From the NCBI GenBank assembly GCA_947166275.1, contig CAMVDP010000003.1, positions 1-64,000 of the forward strand: a stretch of DNA of 64,000 nt, written 5' to 3'. Positions 9,793-19,994 of the stretch are shown here, in pieces. Below the pieces are notes generated by a model. It saw only the letters and a program-made list of their open reading frames with translations. It was not told where the DNA came from and ran no database searches. The stretch is from an uncultured Clostridia bacterium (GTDB taxonomy: Bacteria > Bacillota > Clostridia > Oscillospirales > Ruminococcaceae). Both the position numbers and the translations under genes were made by a program. Within the stretch, counting starts at the first letter, position 1, and every line of letters starts with the position of its first letter.

Positions 9793-10848
9793 ATGGCAAA
9801 GAAAAAGGTAAAGGTCATACATACCGGCGTCGATGAATGGATGGCGACGTATTCGGACATGGTAACGCTGCTGATGTGCTTCTTCGTGCTTCTGTACGCG
9901 GCTTCCACGCCCAATGATACCAAGTTCCAGTACATATTCCAGTCCTTCAACAGCCAGGGTAAATATGTAAACCCGTTCGTCATGGAGGATCTGAACGACG
10001 GTACGTCAAAGTCCGACGGCGACGGCAACACAGATGTTCCGCCCGAGAGCGGTTCGGGTACCACTGAATCGACGGTGGATAAAATGGGTCTTCCGCATAA
10101 CTTCGATGACCTGTTTGCATGGCTGTCCTCGGCGGCAGCTTCAAGTGAGTTCTCCGATACGATAAGCGTCTCGCAGACATCGGCATCGAGAATAAATATA
10201 CGCTTCAACAATTCACTGATGTTCGACGGTGACAGCGCAGTGCTCAAACAGAGCGGCAAAGATGCGCTGAAGCTGATGATGCCCGCTATCAAAGCGACTG
10301 CGGACTACATCAAGTCCATCAAGGTACAGGGTCATACCGCTCAGGGCTTCTCGGCGATCAATGACTGGGATCTCTCATCCGCGAGAGCCTGCTCCGTGTT
10401 GAAATACATGGATTATCAGGTCATAGTGCCGAGCGAGAAGTACATCGCTGAAGGCCGCGCCCAGTACGACCCCATACAGCCGAATGACACCGAAGAGCAT
10501 AAGCAGGAAAACAGACGTGTTGAGCTTGTCATTACACGAAACGAGATCGATACCGCGGATACCCCGATCCTCGAGGATATGCTGCTGTATGATTACGGCA
10601 TCACCAACGCCCAGACCGACTCCATCGACAGAACAGGTGCAGACGGCGGCGTTACCGACGATACCGTTCAGCAGATAATCTCCGGACTCGATTCCAAGTA
10701 CTCCGGTACCGTTATCTCCGAAGGTGAGACAAACGACGACTATATGGGTCCGACGTTCAGCGTGCCTGTATCCGAGATCCCGGAGGATATACTTCAGCCC
10801 GAAGTCGAAGAGGAAACAGCGGCAGAAACCGAAGAAGCCGCCGAGTAA
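9793..10848 (+). CDS. motB: Flagellar motor protein MotB (OmpA-like C-terminal domain)
   Basis: WMATYSDMVTLLMCFFVLLYAAST; VQGHTAQ...DLSSARACSVLKYM...GRAQYDPIQPNDTEEHKQENRRVELVI. Confidence 0.92.
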   Translation: MAKKKVKVIHTGVDEWMATYSDMVTLLMCFFVLLYAASTPNDTKFQYIFQSFNSQGKYVNPFVMEDLNDGTSKSDGDGNTDVPPESGSGTTESTVDKMGLPHNFDDLFAWLSSAAASSEFSDTISVSQTSASRINIRFNNSLMFDGDSAVLKQSGKDALKLMMPAIKATADYIKSIKVQGHTAQGFSAINDWDLSSARACSVLKYMDYQVIVPSEKYIAEGRAQYDPIQPNDTEEHKQENRRVELVITRNEIDTADTPILEDMLLYDYGITNAQTDSIDRTGADGGVTDDTVQQIISGLDSKYSGTVISEGETNDDYMGPTFSVPVSEIPEDILQPEVEEETAAETEEAAE

Positions 10849-10905
10849 GCACGATAAACGGGTAGATTATATACAGAGATCAGCGGAAAGAGAGGTGGAT
10901 CATGA

Positions 10906-11895
10906 ATGGCTGAAACCCTTACGCAGGAACAGATAGACGCGCTTTTAAGCAGCGCGATGTCCGGTGAGGTGGTCGAAAGCTCTAAAGAGCCCGATGTCAA
11001 GGAATATGACTTCCGGGCGCCGAAAAAGTTTACAAAAGAGCGTATCAAGATACTTGACAGTATCTTCGACAACTACGCGCGACTGCTGTCCTCGTATCTT
11101 ACGGGACTGTTGAGACTGTACTGTAAGGTAAGTCTCGCTTCCATAGAAGAGCAGAGATATTTCGAGTTCAATAACGCGCTTCCCGACTATGTAATGATGG
11201 GAACGCTCGACCTCGGTATCCACGACGATGACATAGGAACAGTCACAGCGATAGTTCAGCTTTCAAATTCACTCACATATATACTTATAGACCGACTTCT
11301 CGGAGGCCGAGGCGAATATAAGGATGCCGACAGAGACTTCACCGAGATCGAGGTCAGCATAATAGACAAGATAATCAACAATATGTCGGCGCTGCTCCAC
11401 GACCCGTGGGAGCCATACGTGGAAGTCAATCCGAGCGTCGTGAATATTGAAACGAACTCCCGTGTCTATTCAGCGGTCGACTACGACGATACGATGATTC
11501 TCGTAGCGCTCGAAGCGACAGTAAGCGACACGAAAACGATCATAACTATCTGTATGCCTGCGTTGAGCCTTGATGAGCTCATGCAGAAATACGTCTCCAA
11601 GTCCGTCAGAAGTACAAGACGGTTCGACGCGGTCAGAGAGCAGGAAAGACGCGACAACATAATGAAGGCGCTCAACGATACTTCACTAAACATTGTCGCG
11701 GAGCTCGGAAAGACCTCTCTCGATGTTTCAGATGTGCTTAATTTGCAGATCGACGATATCATACCGTTGGATCTGAGCATCGAAAGCAACGTTACCCTGA
11801 AGATCGGAAACAGGGTGTGGTTCGACGGAAAGCTTGGGTCGTACAATCAGAATAAAGCGGTAAAGATCGAAAACGTGTTCAGAAGTGAGGGTTAA
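10906..11895 (+). CDS. fliM: Flagellar motor switch protein FliM
   Basis: LTQEQIDALLSS...VKEYDFRAPKKFTKERIKILDSIFDNYARLLSSYLTGLLR. Confidence 0.94.
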   Translation: MAETLTQEQIDALLSSAMSGEVVESSKEPDVKEYDFRAPKKFTKERIKILDSIFDNYARLLSSYLTGLLRLYCKVSLASIEEQRYFEFNNALPDYVMMGTLDLGIHDDDIGTVTAIVQLSNSLTYILIDRLLGGRGEYKDADRDFTEIEVSIIDKIINNMSALLHDPWEPYVEVNPSVVNIETNSRVYSAVDYDDTMILVALEATVSDTKTIITICMPALSLDELMQKYVSKSVRSTRRFDAVREQERRDNIMKALNDTSLNIVAELGKTSLDVSDVLNLQIDDIIPLDLSIESNVTLKIGNRVWFDGKLGSYNQNKAVKIENVFRSEG

Positions 11896-11898
11896 CGG

Positions 11899-13128
11899 AT
11901 GCCTAAAATTGAAATTTCCGAGATGGAAAAGGACGCCCTTGGCGAAGTCATGAATATAAGCATGGGAAGCGCCGCAACGGCGGTTTCCGAGCTGTTAAGC
12001 GCCAAGGTGTGGATCACAACCCCGAGAGTTGAGATCGTCAAGGCGGACGATATGCTCCAATACGATAAGCTGGAGCCTGCAGTCTGCGTAAAGATCGAGT
12101 ATGTCAAGGGTCTGTCGGGCAACAACCTGATGGTACTGCGACAGGACGACGTTCAGATGATACTTAATCAGCTGATGGGTCAGCCGCTCGTCGTAACTCC
12201 GGATTTCGAGTTCGATGAGCTGAATATAAGCGCGGTGTCCGAGGTCATGAACCAGATGATGGGCGCAAGTGCTACGGCGCTTTCGGACTTCCTCGGTATC
12301 GTTGTGGATATCTCGACTCCGACTCCGTACATCATGGAGAACATAGACCTCAGTGAGGTCCAGGACTTCGAGGTCGGTGAAGAGGTCGCCGCGATATACT
12401 TCGACCTTACGATAGACGGCGTTATCAAATCCGAGTTCTGCTCGGTGCTTACGATAGAGCTTGCGAAGTTCATCGCCCAGAAGGTGCTCGGTACTGCCGA
12501 GGAAGAAGCGCAGCCCGCAGCAGAAGCACCCGCAGCACAGCCCGCAGCACAGCCCGCAGCTCCCTCCGGAGGCGGCACGATGTCGCAGGCGGAAATGGAC
12601 GCGATGTTCAACGGCGGACAGCAAATGCCGCAGCAGGGCGGAATGCCGGGCGGTATGCCACAGGGAATGCCCCAGATGCCGCAAGGGATGCCGGGACAGG
12701 GAATGCCGGGTCAGATGCCTTACGGAGCTTATCCTCCGCAGTATGGCGGTTACCCCCCGCAGTACGGTTATCCTCCTTACGGCGGGTACCCGCAGCCGAT
12801 GAACGTTCAGAGCGCACAGCTCAACCAGTTCGATTCCCCGAATGTCCAGCTTACGGGAGAGCAGAAGACCAATCTGCAGCTCCTCATGGGCGTGCCGCTT
12901 GAGATCTCGGTAGAGATAGGAACGGCAAAGAGGAAGGTAAAAGAGATACTTGAGTTCACCCAGGGCACGATAATCGAGCTTGAAAGACAGGCCGGCGCCC
13001 CGGTAGATATAATAGTGAACGGCAACCTAATAGCCAAAGGCGATATAGTCGTTATCGACGATAACTTCGCTGTCAGGATCACAGAGATCATCAAATCTAA
13101 ACTTATGGATTCAATAAATAAGGAGTAA
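11899..13128 (+). CDS. fliY: Flagellar motor switch phosphatase FliY (CheC-like + FliN domain)
   Basis: LGEVMNISMGSAATAVSELLS... CheC-like repeats, Q/P/G/M/Y-rich linker, C-term FliN SpoA domain. Confidence 0.93.
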   Translation: MPKIEISEMEKDALGEVMNISMGSAATAVSELLSAKVWITTPRVEIVKADDMLQYDKLEPAVCVKIEYVKGLSGNNLMVLRQDDVQMILNQLMGQPLVVTPDFEFDELNISAVSEVMNQMMGASATALSDFLGIVVDISTPTPYIMENIDLSEVQDFEVGEEVAAIYFDLTIDGVIKSEFCSVLTIELAKFIAQKVLGTAEEEAQPAAEAPAAQPAAQPAAPSGGGTMSQAEMDAMFNGGQQMPQQGGMPGGMPQGMPQMPQGMPGQGMPGQMPYGAYPPQYGGYPPQYGYPPYGGYPQPMNVQSAQLNQFDSPNVQLTGEQKTNLQLLMGVPLEISVEIGTAKRKVKEILEFTQGTIIELERQAGAPVDIIVNGNLIAKGDIVVIDDNFAVRITEIIKSKLMDSINKE

Positions 13129-13134
13129 ACAGAT

Positions 13135-13497
13135 ATGGACAAGAAGATTTTACTGGTAGATGACGCGGCATTCATGAGAATGCTCATCAAGGATACACTT
13201 ACCAAGAATGGTTACACAAATATCCTTGAAGCCCAGGACGGAGCTATTGCTTGCCAGACCTATGAGGCTGAAAAGCCTGACCTTGTTATCATGGATATAA
13301 CCATGCCCAACAAGACCGGTATCGAAGCACTCGCGGATATCAAGAAGATCAATCCGCAGGCTAAAGTGGTAATGTGCAGCGCAATGGGACAGGAAGCAAT
13401 GGTCGTTGAAGCTATCAAGCTCGGCGCTCTTGACTTCATAGTAAAGCCGTTCAAGCCCGACAGAATCATCGCGACAGTTACAAAGATTTTAGGCTGA
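13135..13497 (+). CDS. cheY: Chemotaxis response regulator CheY
   Basis: KKILLVDDAAFMRMLIKDTLTKNGYT...DLVIMDITMPNKTGIEAL...KPFKPDRI. Confidence 0.94.
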   Translation: MDKKILLVDDAAFMRMLIKDTLTKNGYTNILEAQDGAIACQTYEAEKPDLVIMDITMPNKTGIEALADIKKINPQAKVVMCSAMGQEAMVVEAIKLGALDFIVKPFKPDRIIATVTKILG

Positions 13498-13503
13498 TAT
13501 TTC

Positions 13504-13875
13504 ATGGGGTCCAACATTCTTTGGGTCATCCTTTCGCTTGTCGGAGTTCTAGGACTGTTCTTCATACTGGTGTATGCCACGAAGAAGCTCAATACCGGAC
13601 TCGGATTTGTGAACGGCAACCGTATGAAGGTCATAGACCGTATCTCTCTCGGGAGAGACGGTATGCTCGTCGTTGTGAGCGTAGCCGGTAAGCTGATGCT
13701 TTTCGGAGTCACGGGACAGCATATCGAAAAGCTTGCGGATATTGACATGACACCTGAAGAATACAGCGAAAAAGCATCATCTCCCGAAACGCAGACCGGA
13801 ATGAGTTTCGCGTCCGCATTTGCCGAGGTAATGAGAAGGAATAAAGGCACGGAGAAGGATAACCGCGATGATTAA
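13504..13875 (+). CDS. fliO: Flagellar biosynthetic protein FliO
   Basis: Single TM plus IDRISLGRDGMLVVVSVAGKLMLFGVTGQHIEKL; directly upstream of fliP. Confidence 0.85.
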   Translation: MGSNILWVILSLVGVLGLFFILVYATKKLNTGLGFVNGNRMKVIDRISLGRDGMLVVVSVAGKLMLFGVTGQHIEKLADIDMTPEEYSEKASSPETQTGMSFASAFAEVMRRNKGTEKDNRDD

Positions 13876-14839
13876 GGAAGCTATAAAACAGAACAGGGGT
13901 TTGTTCATAAAGTTTTTCGTTTCTTTGATCGTGACCGGTCTGCTTGCCGCAGTGTTGTGTGTAACAGCTTCGGCGTTGAGCGCGGATCCCGAAACGGAGA
14001 CGGAGGTACTCTCGGAAAATCCCGGTACTGAACCGGTCGACGAGTCACTGTTAAAACAGCTGATCGGGTTGGACGGCTCACAAACGCTTGAAGTCATCCT
14101 TATCGTCACGATCCTGTCAATAGCGCCGTCCTTTCTTGTGATGCTGACGTCCTTTACAAGGATCGTTATAGTATTCAGCTTTCTGAGAAATGCAATGCAG
14201 ACCCAATCGATCCCGCCAAACTCGGTATTAATGGGTCTTTCGTTGTTTCTTACAGTGTTCATCATGTGGCCGACCTTCAGCGAGATAAACGAAAAGGCGT
14301 ACCAGCCTTATGCCGCAGGTGAGATCCAGATGGATGAGATGCTCGGGCGTGCGGGCGATTCGCTCAAGGTGTTCATGCTTAAGAATACCTCTCGTTCGAA
14401 TATGCAGTTCTTCCTCGATCTTAAGGGTGCCGTAGTCTATGAAGCACAGCAGCGCTCCGAAGCACAGACTACCGAGTCCGGTGAAACTGAAAAGCCGTTC
14501 ATTGAGCCGCTCCAGCCTATCGAGGATATCGCAGACAAGACTCCCGTTGATCTCAACGAGACTACTGAGGAGCTCACGAACTTCACCGACCAGCTCGGAT
14601 TGGAGACAGTTATCCCCGCGTTTATACTCAGCGAGCTGACGCGTGCGTTCCAGATGGGCTTTATGCTGTTCATACCGTTCCTTGTCATAGATATCGTTGT
14701 ATCATCGACACTGATGGCAATGGGTATGATGATGCTGCCTCCATCAATGATATCGCTTCCGTTCAAGATCATGCTGTTCGTGCTGGTCGACGGCTGGCAG
14801 ATGCTTGTAGGTACGCTCGTTCAGTCGTTCAATGTTTAG
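13868..14839 (+). CDS. fliP: Flagellar type III export protein FliP
   Basis: LTSFTRIVIVFSFLRNAMQTQSIPPNSVLMGLSLFLTVFIMWP; MMLPPSMISLPFKIMLFVLVDGWQMLV. Confidence 0.95.
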   Translation: MIKEAIKQNRGLFIKFFVSLIVTGLLAAVLCVTASALSADPETETEVLSENPGTEPVDESLLKQLIGLDGSQTLEVILIVTILSIAPSFLVMLTSFTRIVIVFSFLRNAMQTQSIPPNSVLMGLSLFLTVFIMWPTFSEINEKAYQPYAAGEIQMDEMLGRAGDSLKVFMLKNTSRSNMQFFLDLKGAVVYEAQQRSEAQTTESGETEKPFIEPLQPIEDIADKTPVDLNETTEELTNFTDQLGLETVIPAFILSELTRAFQMGFMLFIPFLVIDIVVSSTLMAMGMMMLPPSMISLPFKIMLFVLVDGWQMLVGTLVQSFNV

Positions 14840-14854
14840 CGGAGATAGTATAAC

Positions 14855-15124
14855 ATGTCACAGGATCTTGTACTTGAAATATTTTCCGAAGCTATACTGC
14901 TGGCGTTCAAGCTCGCAGTACCGACGCTTCTCATTGCGATGCTCGTAGGACTTATCATTGCGATACTGCAGGCTGCGACACAGGTCCATGAGCAGACGCT
15001 CACCTTCGCGCCGAAGGCTATCATAGTAGCGCTTGCGCTGCTTGCCATGGGGCCGTGGATGTGTTCGAGCATCATAGATTTCTTCAATTATATCGTGGAT
15101 CTCATGCAAAGGGTAACACTGTAA
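14855..15124 (+). CDS. fliQ: Flagellar export protein FliQ
   Basis: 89 aa, two TM, LLIAMLVGLIIAILQAATQVHEQTLTFAPKAI. Confidence 0.94.
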   Translation: MSQDLVLEIFSEAILLAFKLAVPTLLIAMLVGLIIAILQAATQVHEQTLTFAPKAIIVALALLAMGPWMCSSIIDFFNYIVDLMQRVTL

Positions 15125-15138
15125 CGGAGTGAAGTGCT

Positions 15139-15924
15139 ATGTTCGTATGGGATACCGTTTACAATGATTTTATAGGATTTATATTGGTTCTTTGCCGCAC
15201 TACCGGCATATTCACCTTTAACCCGATATTCGCACGAAACAACGTCCCGAATAATATGAAGGCGTTCATGTCCGTGGTGTTTGCGGTGGTGATGATGACC
15301 TCGCTCGGAACGAGTGCGGTGCCGGAGTTCGACGGAGTGCTCGGATTTGCGTTCATACTGTTGAAGGAGCTTCTTATCGGATTAGTGTTCGGCTTCTTTA
15401 CGAACCTTATCATCACAGTGCTTCTGTACGGCGGCGAGATAATGGATACCGAGATAGGTCTCGGTATGGCTAAAGCTTATGACCCGGCAACGGGCGTAAC
15501 GATGCCGGTATTCGGCAACTACTACTACTATCTGTTTATACTATATTTTTTCCTGACAAACGGGCATCTCACATATTTAAAGCTGTTTTCGCTGTCGTAT
15601 GAGACGATCCCCATAGGCTATGCCTTCACCGACACGACGAAAGACCTCGCACGCGTTATAGTAATGTACATGGGCACGGTAATGGAGCTCGCGCTCAAGT
15701 TCGCTATGCCGATACTCGCGGTGGAGCTTATCGTGGAGATGTGCATGGGTATCGTAATGAAGGCGGTGCCTACTATACAGATATTCGTGCTGAATGTGCA
15801 TTTAAAGCTGATAATGGGATTTATCACGCTTCTTGCGGCTGCGAGACCCATGTCGGAGTTTGTCGAGGGCCTGTTCGGGATACTGTGGGAAAATCTGTTC
15901 ACCGCAGCGAAGAACTTCGTCTGA
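15139..15924 (+). CDS. fliR: Flagellar export protein FliR
   Basis: RTTGIFTFNPIFARNNVPNNMKAFMSVVFAVV; gene order. Confidence 0.92.
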   Translation: MFVWDTVYNDFIGFILVLCRTTGIFTFNPIFARNNVPNNMKAFMSVVFAVVMMTSLGTSAVPEFDGVLGFAFILLKELLIGLVFGFFTNLIITVLLYGGEIMDTEIGLGMAKAYDPATGVTMPVFGNYYYYLFILYFFLTNGHLTYLKLFSLSYETIPIGYAFTDTTKDLARVIVMYMGTVMELALKFAMPILAVELIVEMCMGIVMKAVPTIQIFVLNVHLKLIMGFITLLAAARPMSEFVEGLFGILWENLFTAAKNFV

Positions 15925-15956
15925 CCGGATAAAGAAACGGGCGGTGATAGCGCAGC

Positions 15957-17069
15957 ATGCCGGGTGAGGAAAAAACCGAAAAAGCGACGCCCAAAAAACG
16001 GCGCGACGCGAGAGAAAAGGAAGGCAAGGTACTTCAGAGCAAGGAAGTCGTCACGGCAGTCTCGATACTCGGGACGTTCGCGGCACTTGCTGCTTTGAGT
16101 TCATATATATTCATACAGCTCACAAAGGTGGTCAGGGAAGGCATCTCGGCAGTGGGAAATGATTTCCCGAATGAGTTCAGCATGTACACATCGGTGTTCC
16201 TGAATGTTATCGTGGACTGCGCGATGATAGTCATGCCGCTGTGTGTGATAGTGGCGTTTATTGTGGTGATATCGGTAATGGCGCAGACGCGCGGACTGTT
16301 CACCATGAAGCCGCTCAAACCGAAGTTCTCAAAGCTGAATCCGCTGAACGGCATCAAGAATATGTTCTCGGCGCAGGCTGCTGTAGGCATAATCAAAGGT
16401 CTTATAGAGCTCGGCGCGATCATAGTCGTGGTGTACGGACAGATCGAGAGCAGGATGATCGAGATAGTGAGCCTTGTGGATACCGAGCCGATATATGCGA
16501 TCACATATATCGCAAACGCGATATTCACAATAGTGATGATACTTTGCATAATATTCGTCTTTGTTGCGGCAGGAGATTACATCTTCCAGTGGTGGCAGTT
16601 TGAGAAGAACCTCAAAATGTCAAAGCAGGAGATCAAGGACGAGTATAAGCAAATGGAGGGAGACCCTCAGATCAAAGGCAAGATAAAACAGAAGCAGCGC
16701 GAAATGGCACAGGCAAGAATGATGGAACAGGTGCCAAGCTCCGATGTCGTAGTAAGAAACCCTACGCATTACGCAGTCGCGCTCAAGTACGATATAGAGT
16801 CGGCGGCAAGTGATTCCGCGCCGCGAGTCGTGGCAAAGGGAATGGACGCTCTTGCCCTGCGTATAGTCAAGATAGCCGAGGAGCACAATGTATACGTTAC
16901 CGAGAACCGCGCTCTTGCGAGAGAGTTGTATGACTCGGTTGAGCTTGGACAGGAGATCCCGTCGAAGCTTTTCAACGCTGTGGCGGTAGTGCTTTCGGAG
17001 ATGTACAGCGCGAAGGGCATGATGAATTCCGTGTCGCAGACGACACGACGGAAAAAGCGGAACAGCTGA
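15957..17069 (+). CDS. flhB: Flagellar export protein FlhB
   Basis: EEKTEKATPKKRRDAREKEGKVLQSKEV...VVRNPTHYAVALKYD (NPTH autocleavage motif). Confidence 0.95.
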   Translation: MPGEEKTEKATPKKRRDAREKEGKVLQSKEVVTAVSILGTFAALAALSSYIFIQLTKVVREGISAVGNDFPNEFSMYTSVFLNVIVDCAMIVMPLCVIVAFIVVISVMAQTRGLFTMKPLKPKFSKLNPLNGIKNMFSAQAAVGIIKGLIELGAIIVVVYGQIESRMIEIVSLVDTEPIYAITYIANAIFTIVMILCIIFVFVAAGDYIFQWWQFEKNLKMSKQEIKDEYKQMEGDPQIKGKIKQKQREMAQARMMEQVPSSDVVVRNPTHYAVALKYDIESAASDSAPRVVAKGMDALALRIVKIAEEHNVYVTENRALARELYDSVELGQEIPSKLFNAVAVVLSEMYSAKGMMNSVSQTTRRKKRNS

Positions 17070-17117
17070 CGCGAAAGAGCCGCATGTTCGTGAGCAAGGG
17101 AGGTACGGCAAGTATAA

Positions 17118-19199
17118 ATGGTCAGAAGAATGCTTGGCAATACATTTGCCGTATTCGTAATATTTATAATACTTGCTCTTATAATCCCGCTCAACGGAAT
17201 TATGGGCGGTGCGCTCCTTGACTTTCTGCTGCTCGTGAATATCGGGCTTTCACTTGTAATACTGCTTTTAACTATGTATATAAAGGAAGCTCTCGAGTTT
17301 TCGATCTTCCCGACGATACTTCTTATAACCACCGTCTTCAGGCTTGCGCTGAACGTTTCCACCACCCGAGGCATATTGAGTACGGGTCACGCTGGATCGG
17401 TCATAGCCACGTTCGGCGAGTTCGTCATGGGCGGTGACCCCGTAGTCGGATTTATCATCTTTATTATTATATTCCTTGCGAATTTCCTGGTCATCACAAA
17501 GGGCTCGGAGCGAGTATCCGAAGTCGCGGCGAGATTTACCCTCGACGCTATGCCGGGTAAGCAGATGTCCATCGATGCCGACCTCAACACCGGTGCGATA
17601 ACCGATGAAGAAGCAAAGCTTCGCCGTGCGAAGGTGCAGCGTGAAGCGGATTTCTTCGGAGCCATGGACGGTGCTACGAAGTTCGTAAAGGGCGACGCTA
17701 TCATGTCTATAATAACCTCGCTCATAAACCTTATCGGCGGAGCTATCATAGGCGTAGTCGGCGGCGCGGATGTCGGCACGGTAATGAATACATATTCGCT
17801 GGCGACCGTGGGTGACGGACTGTGCTCACAGATACCGTCCCTGCTGATATCTGTCGCTACCGGTATGGTAGTAACACGTACTGCGAGCGAGGGCAGCTTC
17901 AACGAGGATGTCAAGAGCTCCTTTACCCAGAACCCGACAGTATTCATCATCACCGGCGCTGTAATGCTGGTACTTATGCTCGTACCTGGATTCCCGAAGC
18001 CGATACTGCTCATACTCGGCGCATCGCTCCTGTACGGCGGCATATACCTCGGGCGGAGAAAGACCGCTGTCACGGCGGAAGCTGCCGCAGCGGAGGCCGC
18101 GAAGCAGATCGAGGAAGCAAAGGAACAGAGGCCTACCACGGACACGGACTACTATCGCGATATCGACAACGTGTTCAAGCTGCTCAGTGTCGAGCAGGTG
18201 GAAATGGAGTTCGGTTACAGTCTCCTGCATTTGGTAGACGAGCGAAGCGGAGGAAATTTCATCGAAAGAGTCGTACTGTTCAGGAAACAGTTCGCAATGG
18301 ATATGGGTATGGTAATACCCTCCGTGCGAATGAGGGATAACCCCGATATCAACCCGAACCAGTACATCATCAAGATAAAAGGCGAGGAAGTAGCGCGCGG
18401 CGAGATACTCGTCGACCACTATCTGGCGCTCGACAACGGCGACGTATCAATGCCTGTTGATGGTATCGATACGATAGAGCCGGCATTCGGTATACCCGCA
18501 AGGTGGATAAGCGAAGACAAGAAGGTCGCTGCCGATGTAGCGGGATATACCCTGATAGACCCGATATCCGTAATGATAACGCATCTTTCCGAGGTCATCA
18601 AGACTCACTGTGCGGAGATACTCACGCGCCAGGATGTCAAGACCATGGTGGAGAATATCAAGAAGACCAACGCCACAATGGTCGAGGATCTTGTACCGAA
18701 TATCGTTTCTTACGGCTATCTCCAGAAGGTGCTCTCCATGCTGCTGCGTGAGGGCGTGCCGATAAGGGATATGGAGACTATACTCGAAACGCTCAGCGAC
18801 CATGTTTCCAACATGAAGGATATAGATATAACGGTGGAGTACATCCGCCAGGCGCTCAAGCGTACCATAACCCGACGCTTCGCAGAGGCGAACTCGCTTC
18901 GTGTCATAACTATAGACCCGAGGATAGAGGATATGATCGTCGCAAGCGTGAAGAAATCGGACCAGGGAAGCTATCTGTCCATGGATCCCGACACGATACA
19001 GCGTATAGTCGGCAGGACTACGGAAGAGGTAAACAAGATAAAGGATGTTATCCCGAATGTCATAATCCTCACCTCGCCTATCGTGAGGGTCTATTTCAAA
19101 AAGCTTATAGACCAGTTCTTACAGAATATAACCGTGCTTTCGTACAGCGAGATAGACAGTACCACGCAGATACAGTCTGTCGGGAGCATATCCCTGTAA
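17118..19199 (+). CDS. flhA: Flagellar export protein FlhA
   Basis: EALEFSIFPTILLITTVFRLALNVSTTRGIL; FTLDAMPGKQMSIDADLNTGAI. Confidence 0.95.
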   Translation: MVRRMLGNTFAVFVIFIILALIIPLNGIMGGALLDFLLLVNIGLSLVILLLTMYIKEALEFSIFPTILLITTVFRLALNVSTTRGILSTGHAGSVIATFGEFVMGGDPVVGFIIFIIIFLANFLVITKGSERVSEVAARFTLDAMPGKQMSIDADLNTGAITDEEAKLRRAKVQREADFFGAMDGATKFVKGDAIMSIITSLINLIGGAIIGVVGGADVGTVMNTYSLATVGDGLCSQIPSLLISVATGMVVTRTASEGSFNEDVKSSFTQNPTVFIITGAVMLVLMLVPGFPKPILLILGASLLYGGIYLGRRKTAVTAEAAAAEAAKQIEEAKEQRPTTDTDYYRDIDNVFKLLSVEQVEMEFGYSLLHLVDERSGGNFIERVVLFRKQFAMDMGMVIPSVRMRDNPDINPNQYIIKIKGEEVARGEILVDHYLALDNGDVSMPVDGIDTIEPAFGIPARWISEDKKVAADVAGYTLIDPISVMITHLSEVIKTHCAEILTRQDVKTMVENIKKTNATMVEDLVPNIVSYGYLQKVLSMLLREGVPIRDMETILETLSDHVSNMKDIDITVEYIRQALKRTITRRFAEANSLRVITIDPRIEDMIVASVKKSDQGSYLSMDPDTIQRIVGRTTEEVNKIKDVIPNVIILTSPIVRVYFKKLIDQFLQNITVLSYSEIDSTTQIQSVGSISL

Positions 19200-19237
19200 G
19201 AGCCGCATAGGGGCGTACGAAAGGAGGCGGGCTCCCG

Positions 19238-19981
19238 ATGGCAGACAAGAAAGATACTATCCAGGCGATACGCGAATACCGCGAGACAGGCGATATCAAC
19301 CTGAGAAATGACATAGTCATGCGATATCTTGAGCTCGTGCGTGTCATCGCACTTTCGCTCAGAAATGTCTACATAAAATACGCTTCAACAGATGATATCA
19401 TAAATGAAGGCGTCCTCGCGTTAATGTCCGCGATCGACAGCTTCGATCTCGACAGGGGAGTAAAGTTCGAGACTTACGCCAACATCAAGATCAAAGGCGC
19501 GATAGTGGATTTCGTGCGTAAGCAGGACTGGGTGCCAAGACAGGTGCGCGCTTTCGGCAGGGAGCTTGACGCGGCGTATAACGAGCTGTTCAACCGGCTC
19601 GGCCGTCACCCGAAGAACGCGGAGCTTGCCGAGTACCTCGGACTTTCGAAGGAAAAGCTCGAAAAGCAGATGGCAGAGTCCGCAAGCGCGGTAACACTGT
19701 CATTCGAGGAGCTCCTGTACGAGGATAACTTCGATGTTATGGAGAGCGGTGACCACGCGGACACGGCTCTGTATGAGAAAGAATTAAGGCAGATGATAGC
19801 CAAGGCGATAACGGAGCTCACTCCGAAGGCTCGTCAGGTCGTCACGCTTTACTACTATGAAAAGATAAAATTCGCGGAGATAGCACAGGTGCTCGGCATA
19901 ACCGAGTCAAGAGTCTGCCAGATACATTCAAAGGCGATACTCTATCTGAAACGTGCGCTTACCGAATATATGCAGAAATAG
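19238..19981 (+). CDS. fliA: RNA polymerase sigma factor for flagellar genes (FliA/SigD)
   Basis: GVLALMSAIDSFDLDRGVKFETYANIKIKGAIVDFVRKQDWVPRQVR; helix-turn-helix ITESRVCQIHSKA. Confidence 0.93.
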   Translation: MADKKDTIQAIREYRETGDINLRNDIVMRYLELVRVIALSLRNVYIKYASTDDIINEGVLALMSAIDSFDLDRGVKFETYANIKIKGAIVDFVRKQDWVPRQVRAFGRELDAAYNELFNRLGRHPKNAELAEYLGLSKEKLEKQMAESASAVTLSFEELLYEDNFDVMESGDHADTALYEKELRQMIAKAITELTPKARQVVTLYYYEKIKFAEIAQVLGITESRVCQIHSKAILYLKRALTEYMQK

Positions 19982-19994
19982 GAGTTGATAAGAA

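Noticed and set aside
11995-12684. 229-aa minus-strand ORF antisense to fliY
   Set aside because: His/Leu/Arg-rich, shadow of the low-complexity linker.
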